From assembly GCF_001692325.1 (NCBI RefSeq), contig NZ_LXKN01000058.1:124001-188000 (forward strand): DNA of 64,000 nt, written 5' to 3'. Every line of letters starts with the position of its first letter. The first letter of the stretch is position 1. A program made the translations under genes and the position numbers. Below, in pieces: positions 59,098-64,000 of this stretch. This DNA comes from Rhizobium sp. AC27/96 (GTDB taxonomy: Bacteria > Pseudomonadota > Alphaproteobacteria > Rhizobiales > Rhizobiaceae). The notes under the pieces were generated by a model. That model did no database searches. It was given only the letters and a program-made list of their open reading frames with translations, and was not told where the DNA came from.

Positions 59098-60038
59098 TGA
59101 CGTCCAGCCGTTTGCCAGCCATTCTCATCGCGCTTGCGGTGATACTGTTGCTTGTCTATTCGTCCGTATTCGTGGTCAACGCCAAGGAGCAGGCCATCGT
59201 CCTGCGCTTCGGCCAGATCCGGGAAGTCAAGACGGAGCCGGGCCTCTATTTCAAGCTGCCCTTCGCCTTCATGGATGCCGACCGCGTCCAGTACATCCAG
59301 CAGCAGGAGCTTCGTTTCGATCTGGACAATATCCGCGTCCAGGTTTCGGGCGGCAAGTTCTACGAAGTCGATGCTTTCGTCGTCTACAAGATCACCGATG
59401 CGCGGAAGTTCCGCGAAACGGTGTCGGGTGATCGCGACGCGGCGGAATCGCGTCTCAGAACCCGCCTCGATGCCTCGCTGCGTCGTGTCTACGGTCTGCG
59501 CGGCTTCGAAGCGGCGCTGTCCAACGAACGCGCATCGATGATGACCGAAGTGCGTGACGATCTGCATCGCGATGCCGAAACGCTCGGCCTCAACATCGAG
59601 GACGTCCGCATTCGCCGCACCGACCTGACGCAGGAAGTCTCGCAGCAGACATACGACCGTATGAAGGCGGAACGTCTGGCGGAAGCGGAACTGATCCGCG
59701 CACGGGGTAACGAAGAAGGCCAGCGCCGCCGCGCCATCGCCGACCGTCAGGTCGTCGAGATCGTCGCGGATGCGCAGAAGGATTCGGAAGTCCTGCGTGG
59801 TCAGGGTGAAGCAGAGCGCAACGGTATCTTTGCCGATGCTTCCTCGCGCGATCCGAACTTCTATGAGTTCTACCGCACGATGGCTGCCTACAACAAGGCA
59901 TTCGTCAACGGTGGCAAGACGCTCGTGCTGCCGCCGAACAAGTCGGACTTCTTCAAGTTCTTTGATAGTCCGAATGGCACGGCGACCGATTCCGCCGCGC
60001 CGGCACTTGCCAATCCGACGACGGCCCCCGCGAACTGA
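59097..60038 (+). CDS. hflC: FtsH modulator HflC
   Basis: Partner of HflK, 313 residues. It has an N-terminal membrane anchor (about 7-24) and an SPFH domain (FVVNAKEQAIVLRFGQI, EPGLYFKLPF). A helical C-terminal half is rich in charged residues, with the conserved DPNFYEFYRTMAAY near residue 260. It overlaps the hflK stop by one base. A hairpin with T run (60061-60088) ends the transcript. Confidence 0.96.
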   Translation: MTSSRLPAILIALAVILLLVYSSVFVVNAKEQAIVLRFGQIREVKTEPGLYFKLPFAFMDADRVQYIQQQELRFDLDNIRVQVSGGKFYEVDAFVVYKITDARKFRETVSGDRDAAESRLRTRLDASLRRVYGLRGFEAALSNERASMMTEVRDDLHRDAETLGLNIEDVRIRRTDLTQEVSQQTYDRMKAERLAEAELIRARGNEEGQRRRAIADRQVVEIVADAQKDSEVLRGQGEAERNGIFADASSRDPNFYEFYRTMAAYNKAFVNGGKTLVLPPNKSDFFKFFDSPNGTATDSAAPALANPTTAPAN

Positions 60039-60060
60039 GGGGTCATGCGCTGAAATCGAA

Positions 60061-60088
60061 GGGCTGCCTCACGGCGGCCCTTTTCTTT
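60061..60088 (+). terminator. Intrinsic terminator after hflC
   Basis: Stem GGGCTGCC / GGCGGCCC (one G-U pair) with a four-base loop and TTTTCTTT tail, 22 bp after the hflC stop. Confidence 0.8.
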
Positions 60089-60230
60089 ATGTGACGAGGC
60101 CACACCTTTACCATAAAGCCAAGGGCCGGGCGGAGGTTCGGGGATATCGCAAAAAGGTGATTTCATGCTTCATCATTCCGCCTTATGCTGATGCTTATAC
60201 AAGATTTCCCGAATTCGATGAGGATGCCTG

Positions 60231-61943
60231 ATGGCTTCGACCAATAGCCTGCCCTTCAGACGTTCGTTCGCTTTGCTGGCCAGCATCGCGTTGATTGCCG
60301 GCCCCGTTGCGGGCGGCGCGGAACAGGCTTTCGCTCAGGCACAGAATAGCGGTGTGGCCGCTGGTATTCAGGCCCCGGCCGCTGCCGACAACCAGACGCC
60401 GCCCGCGAATACGCCGACGATGTCGATGAATCCGGCAATGAACGCCGGCCCTGCTTCCGTGGCCGATCTTGCGGCTGGACTGCTCAATGCCGTCGTCAAT
60501 ATCTCCACCTCGCAGAAGGTGAAGGACGAGGGCGATGGACCGGCGACGCCGAAGGTGCCGGACAATTCTCCATTCCAGGATTTCTTCAACGATTTCTTCA
60601 AGAACCGGAACAATGACGACAGCAACCGCAAGGTCAGCTCGCTCGGCTCCGGCTTCGTCATCGATCCAGCGGGTTATATCGTCACCAACAATCACGTCAT
60701 CGAGGGCGCTGACGATATCGAGGCGATCTTTCCTGACGGCACCAAGCTGAAGGCAAAGCTGATTGGAACGGATACGAAGACCGATCTTTCGGTTCTCAAG
60801 GTCGAGCCGAAGCATCCGCTGACCGCCGTCAAGTTCGGCGATTCCGCCAAGATGCGGATCGGCGACTGGGTGATGGCGATCGGCAATCCTTTCGGTCTCG
60901 GCGGCTCCGTTACCATCGGCATCGTCTCGGCCCGTGGGCGCAACATCAATGCCGGCCCCTATGACAATTTCATCCAGACGGATGCCGCGATCAACAAGGG
61001 CAATTCCGGCGGCCCTCTCTTCAACATGAAGGGCGAGGTGATCGGCATCAACACGGCCATTATCTCCCCGAGCGGCGGCTCGATCGGCATCGGCTTTGCC
61101 GTGCCCTCGGAACTGGCCGAAGGCGTCGTCAACCAGCTGAGAGATTTCGGCGAAACCCGCCGCGGCTGGCTTGGCGTGCGCATCCAGCCGGTAACGGACG
61201 ATGTCGCCACGAGTCTCGGTCTCGGCAGCGCCAAGGGCGCGCTCGTGGCCGGCGTCATCAAGGGTGGCCCGGTCGACAACGGCACCATCAAGGCGGGTGA
61301 CATCATCCTGAAGTTCGACGGCAAGGACGTCCAGGAGATGCGCGACCTGCCGCGCGTCGTGGCCGAAAGCCCGGTCGGCAAGGCTGTCGATGTGATCATT
61401 TTCCGCGATGGCAAGGAACAGACCGTCAAGGTCACGCTGGGGCGACTTGAGGATAGCGATCAGGCGGCAGCAGCCAGCACCGACAAGGACAAGAAGCCGC
61501 AGCTTGCGCCCGACGGCAACGGCAATCGTGACGGCATCATCAACCCCGATGGGAGCGATGATGGCAATGATGACGGCGCTGATGGAGAGGATCAGGGCGA
61601 CAACCAGCAGCAGTCGCCGCAGGCTCAGCCACCGGCCCAGGCAAGTTCGGCCATACTCGGCATGAAACTGGCGACGCTGACCGCGGAAAACCGCAAGAGC
61701 TTCGGGATTGCCGACAGTGTCGACGGTGTCGTCATCACTGAAGTGGCGCCGGGTTCGGCTGCGGCCGAGAAGGGTTTGAAGCCGGGCGATGTCGTCGTGG
61801 AGGTCGCTCAGGAGTTCGTGCAGACGCCGAGTGCTGCCTCGGAAAAGGTATCGTCGCTGAAGCGCGAAGGACGCCGCAACGCGCAGATGATGATTGCGTC
61901 TCCGAAGGGTGACTTGCGCTTTATCGCCGTCCCATTGGAATAG
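60231..61943 (+). CDS. degP: Periplasmic serine protease, DegP/HtrA (Do) family
   Basis: Periplasmic chaperone-protease of 570 residues. The signal peptide ends near AFA-Q (residue 36). The catalytic triad is H155 (TNNHVIEG), D185 (TDLSVLKV) and S259 (GNSGGPLF). PDZ1 spans about 290-385 and PDZ2 about 475-565, joined by an unusual low-complexity acidic linker (about 400-470, many Asp, Asn and Gln). The start follows GAGGATGCC. It lies behind hflKC, so this block gathers membrane and periplasmic protein quality control; a terminator separates the transcripts. Confidence 0.95.
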   Translation: MASTNSLPFRRSFALLASIALIAGPVAGGAEQAFAQAQNSGVAAGIQAPAAADNQTPPANTPTMSMNPAMNAGPASVADLAAGLLNAVVNISTSQKVKDEGDGPATPKVPDNSPFQDFFNDFFKNRNNDDSNRKVSSLGSGFVIDPAGYIVTNNHVIEGADDIEAIFPDGTKLKAKLIGTDTKTDLSVLKVEPKHPLTAVKFGDSAKMRIGDWVMAIGNPFGLGGSVTIGIVSARGRNINAGPYDNFIQTDAAINKGNSGGPLFNMKGEVIGINTAIISPSGGSIGIGFAVPSELAEGVVNQLRDFGETRRGWLGVRIQPVTDDVATSLGLGSAKGALVAGVIKGGPVDNGTIKAGDIILKFDGKDVQEMRDLPRVVAESPVGKAVDVIIFRDGKEQTVKVTLGRLEDSDQAAAASTDKDKKPQLAPDGNGNRDGIINPDGSDDGNDDGADGEDQGDNQQQSPQAQPPAQASSAILGMKLATLTAENRKSFGIADSVDGVVITEVAPGSAAAEKGLKPGDVVVEVAQEFVQTPSAASEKVSSLKREGRRNAQMMIASPKGDLRFIAVPLE

Positions 61944-61946
61944 CGC

Positions 61947-62525
61947 TCAGCCTTTGGCTGGCCCGGTCCGGAGCGAACGCGACGCCGTGGCGCTCAGGCG
62001 ATAAACGACATGGCGCTTCAAATGCGGATGAGTGTCCGGAATTTGTGGATGGTCGAAATAGCTTGATGGGTCGGCATGCATGCCGATTTTCCGCATGACC
62101 GCCAGGGCAGGGTAATTGTCATGCACGGCGATCGACAGGACCTCATCGAGGTCGAGCGTCTCGAAGGCATGGTGCAGAAGCCCCATGCCAGCTTCGGTAG
62201 CATAGCCGTTGCGCCAATGGCTCGCCGAGATCCGCCAACCGATCTCCACCGCGCCTTCGGGCAGATGAGGTTGGAGTTGCGGCTTCGACAGGCCGCAAAG
62301 CCCGACTGCCGCACCGCCTTGCTTCAGGGTCATCACCAGAAGATCGAATCCCGGCTGCGGCGTGATCTCCCGGATCATGGTGAAGATCGCATCGGTATCT
62401 TCACGACTGCGGCGAAAAGGAAAGAATTCGAGGACGGCGGTATCGGAGCTGAGTTCGTAGAAGAGATCGCGATCTTCTTCCCGGCAGGGCCGCAAGATCA
62501 ACCGCGATGTTTCAACCGATGTCAT
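61947..62525 (-). CDS. GNAT acetyltransferase, RimJ/RimL-like (second of tandem pair)
   Basis: A 192-residue acetyltransferase of the GNAT_3 group that acetylates protein N termini or related amines. It reads SRLILRPCREEDRDLFYEL at the N terminus; GWRISASHWRNGYATEA is the acetyl-CoA region; it ends HPHLKRHVVYRL. Its start overlaps the stop of the upstream paralogue in ATGA. The two proteins share block order and many residues, so the pair is a tandem duplication. Confidence 0.88.
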   Translation of the reverse strand: MTSVETSRLILRPCREEDRDLFYELSSDTAVLEFFPFRRSREDTDAIFTMIREITPQPGFDLLVMTLKQGGAAVGLCGLSKPQLQPHLPEGAVEIGWRISASHWRNGYATEAGMGLLHHAFETLDLDEVLSIAVHDNYPALAVMRKIGMHADPSSYFDHPQIPDTHPHLKRHVVYRLSATASRSLRTGPAKG

Positions 62526-63085
62526 CGCCCGGCGCGCCACTCGGCCGCCGTCAGGCGGTAGAGGACATGGTGTTTGAGGTGCGGGTAGGTGTCGGGCACG
62601 CTCGGATGATCGAAATCGCCGCCGGCGACGCGATGCATGCCGATCCGCTCCATGACGGCGGTCGACCTGACATTGTTGTGCACGGCAAAAGAGACGATCT
62701 GGTCGAGACCGAGCTTTTCGAAGCCATGGGCAAAAAGTGCCCGCGCCGCCTCGCTGACCAGGCCCTTGCCCCAATGCCGTTTCACCAGCCGCCAGCCGAT
62801 TTCGATCGTTCCGGCCGCGATGTATGGCTCCAGGTGATCCGTTCGCATCAGCCCGCAATAGCCGATTGCCTCGCCAGTTGTCTTGAGTTCGAGAACATAG
62901 AGACCAAGGCCGGTCTCGGCGATCATCGAGTGGACGCGGTCGAAGAAGGCATCCGATTCCGTGCGGTTGCGGCGGAACGGAAAAAACTCCATGACCGCAT
63001 CGTCGGAGTTGATCTCGAAGGCAAGGTCGCGGTCGGTCTCGCGCCAATTGCGGATGATGAGACGTTCGGTTTCGGTGATGATCAT
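62522..63085 (-). CDS. GNAT acetyltransferase, RimJ/RimL-like (first of tandem pair)
   Basis: A 187-residue paralogue of the following gene. It has TERLIIRNWRETDRDLAFEI, FFPFRRNRTESDAFF, GWRLVKRHWGKGLVSEAARA (acetyl-CoA loop) and the end DTYPHLKHHVLYRLTAAEW. It lies 32 bp behind serB on the same strand and is probably in its transcript. Substrates are unknown. Confidence 0.88.
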   Translation of the reverse strand: MIITETERLIIRNWRETDRDLAFEINSDDAVMEFFPFRRNRTESDAFFDRVHSMIAETGLGLYVLELKTTGEAIGYCGLMRTDHLEPYIAAGTIEIGWRLVKRHWGKGLVSEAARALFAHGFEKLGLDQIVSFAVHNNVRSTAVMERIGMHRVAGGDFDHPSVPDTYPHLKHHVLYRLTAAEWRAGR

Positions 63086-63117
63086 CGGTGCCCCCGATTT
63101 CGGCAGCTCTGCCGGTT

Positions 63118-64000
63118 CTATGGTTTGATGAAGTCGCTCTTTCGGTAGCCCTGGATGTAGAGCAGGGCGGTCAGATCGCCGTGGTCGATGCGCATCCTTG
63201 CCTGTGCTGAAACCGTCGGCTTGGCGTGCAGCGCGACGCCGGAGCCTGCGAGTTGCAGCATGCCGAGATCGTTGGCGCCGTCGCCGACGGCGAGTGCTTC
63301 ATCGGTGGAGATGCCGAGCTTTTCAGCGATATCGTTGAGTGCATCGACCTTGGCCTGCTTGCCGAGGATGGGTTCCTCGACGAAGCCGGTCAACACGCCA
63401 TTCTCCTCCAGCAGGAGATTGGCGCGATCCTCGTCGAAGCCAAGCGTCGCGGCGATGCGGCTGGTGAAGACGGTGAAGCCGCCGGAAACGAGGGCCGTGT
63501 AATAGCCCTTCGCCTTCATCGTGGCGATGAGTTCGGGGCCGCCCGGCGTCAGGGTGATGCGCTTGGCGATGACATCGTCGACGACGGAGAGCGGCAGGCC
63601 TTTCAGCAAAGCCACGCGCTCGCGCAGCGCCGGTTCGAAGGCAATCTCGCCGTTCATGGCGCGGGCGGTAATATCGGCGACCTTATCCTTCAGGCCGACT
63701 TCGGCTGCGAGCTCATCGATGCATTCCTGGCCGATCATGGTGGAATCCATGTCGGCAATTAGCAATTTCTTGCGCCGGGTCTCGGCATTCTGAATGACAA
63801 GGTCGATCGGCTCACCGTCGATCGCGGCGAGAATATTGGCTTCGGCCGCCTGCAGATCGGCATCGTCGCGTAGCGCGATATCGCAGGCAATGCCGTCGGC
63901 CAGCCAGTAGAGCCCGGAAGCCTTGGCGGCCTCTGCTGCCCGTTCGGCAATCGCCGGAACAAGAACGGGGTTTGACGGATTGGCAATAAGCGTGGCAACG
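63118..64000 (-). CDS. serB: Phosphoserine phosphatase SerB (5' end outside window)
   Basis: Last step of serine synthesis: phosphoserine to serine. About 294 residues are visible; only the first few codons lie beyond base 64000. The N-terminal part (VATLIANPSNPVLV onward) is the ACT-like extension typical of rhizobial SerB. The HAD catalytic motif DMDST is near residue 83 of the visible part, VSGGFTVF follows, and GDGANDLGML is the motif with the magnesium-binding aspartates. It ends in YRKSDFIKP. A shorter start at an internal methionine is not needed, because the upstream frame is clearly homologous. Confidence 0.96.
   Translation of the reverse strand, partial: VATLIANPSNPVLVPAIAERAAEAAKASGLYWLADGIACDIALRDDADLQAAEANILAAIDGEPIDLVIQNAETRRKKLLIADMDSTMIGQECIDELAAEVGLKDKVADITARAMNGEIAFEPALRERVALLKGLPLSVVDDVIAKRITLTPGGPELIATMKAKGYYTALVSGGFTVFTSRIAATLGFDEDRANLLLEENGVLTGFVEEPILGKQAKVDALNDIAEKLGISTDEALAVGDGANDLGMLQLAGSGVALHAKPTVSAQARMRIDHGDLTALLYIQGYRKSDFIKP

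Noticed and set aside
62526..63047. Upstream extension of the second acetyltransferase to a 366-codon frame
   Set aside because: The extension reads through the first acetyltransferase in another frame; the ATGA overlap at 62522-62525 gives the natural start.

Overview
This window is chromosomal DNA from a Rhizobium-type alphaproteobacterium (Rhizobiaceae). The evidence is the ftsA-ftsZ-lpxC-bamD-recN-ligA order, a circularly permuted two-piece tmRNA whose tag reads ANDNYAEARLAA, long rhizobial-type FtsZ and SerB proteins, and several copies of short palindromic elements of the kind scattered between rhizobial genes. Coding density is high, and no insertion sequence, prophage, CRISPR array or tRNA gene was seen.

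Layout. 1-10.4 kb: cell division and envelope block (ftsA end, ftsZ, lpxC, bamD), then recN and ligA, with a secreted serine hydrolase between recN and ligA. 10.4-16.6 kb: small accessory genes (GNAT; ArsR plus SRPBCC pair; CreA; CheW; Sco; FAD monooxygenase) followed by prmA. 16.6-17.0 kb: a small independent transcription unit on the minus strand. 17.3-22.4 kb: aminopeptidase P, AzlCD exporter, DUF2164, panCB. 22.7-25.1 kb: an SDR protein divergent from a LysR regulator, then a membrane protein/XRE regulator pair with twin palindromic operators. 25.2-29.8 kb: polysaccharide flippase, glycosyltransferase, nicotinamidase, FucP-like sugar transporter. 30.2-32.6 kb: an AT-richer orphan gene, GST/HxlR divergent pair, GIY-YIG protein and an inverted pair of palindromic elements. 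32.6-39.8 kb: UvrD helicase and an RND efflux pair. 40.0-43.2 kb: a lone flagellin, an OmpA lipoprotein, and a DUF2000/AraC divergent pair. 43.3-47.9 kb: a polar amino acid ABC transporter divergent from a GlcD-type oxidase. 48.3-53.3 kb: an AsmA protein, then sspB, DUF4169 and ribbon-helix-helix genes. 53.4-53.75 kb: ssrA. 54.0-61.9 kb: thyA, acetyltransferase, XRE-cupin regulator, dehydrogenase, folA, hflK-hflC and a DegP-type protease. 61.9-64.0 kb: two tandem acetyltransferases and serB, which runs off the end of the window.

Functional links. ssrA and sspB lie side by side on one strand: the tag that marks stalled nascent proteins next to the adaptor that takes tagged proteins to ClpXP. 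A short distance away are thyA and folA (the dTMP/folate cycle) and the HflKC and DegP membrane quality-control genes. Most accessory loci are self-contained regulator-target pairs with visible operator-like palindromes (ArsR, XRE, XRE-cupin, HxlR, LysR).

The observations I rate highest are the small unit at 16.64-17.0 kb (leader hairpin, 46-codon ORF, C/U-rich 3' region, strong terminator), the XRE/membrane-protein locus with two near-identical 18-bp palindromes placed on its promoter, and an SDR protein that appears to lack the catalytic Tyr and Lys. No clearly new multi-gene system was identified.
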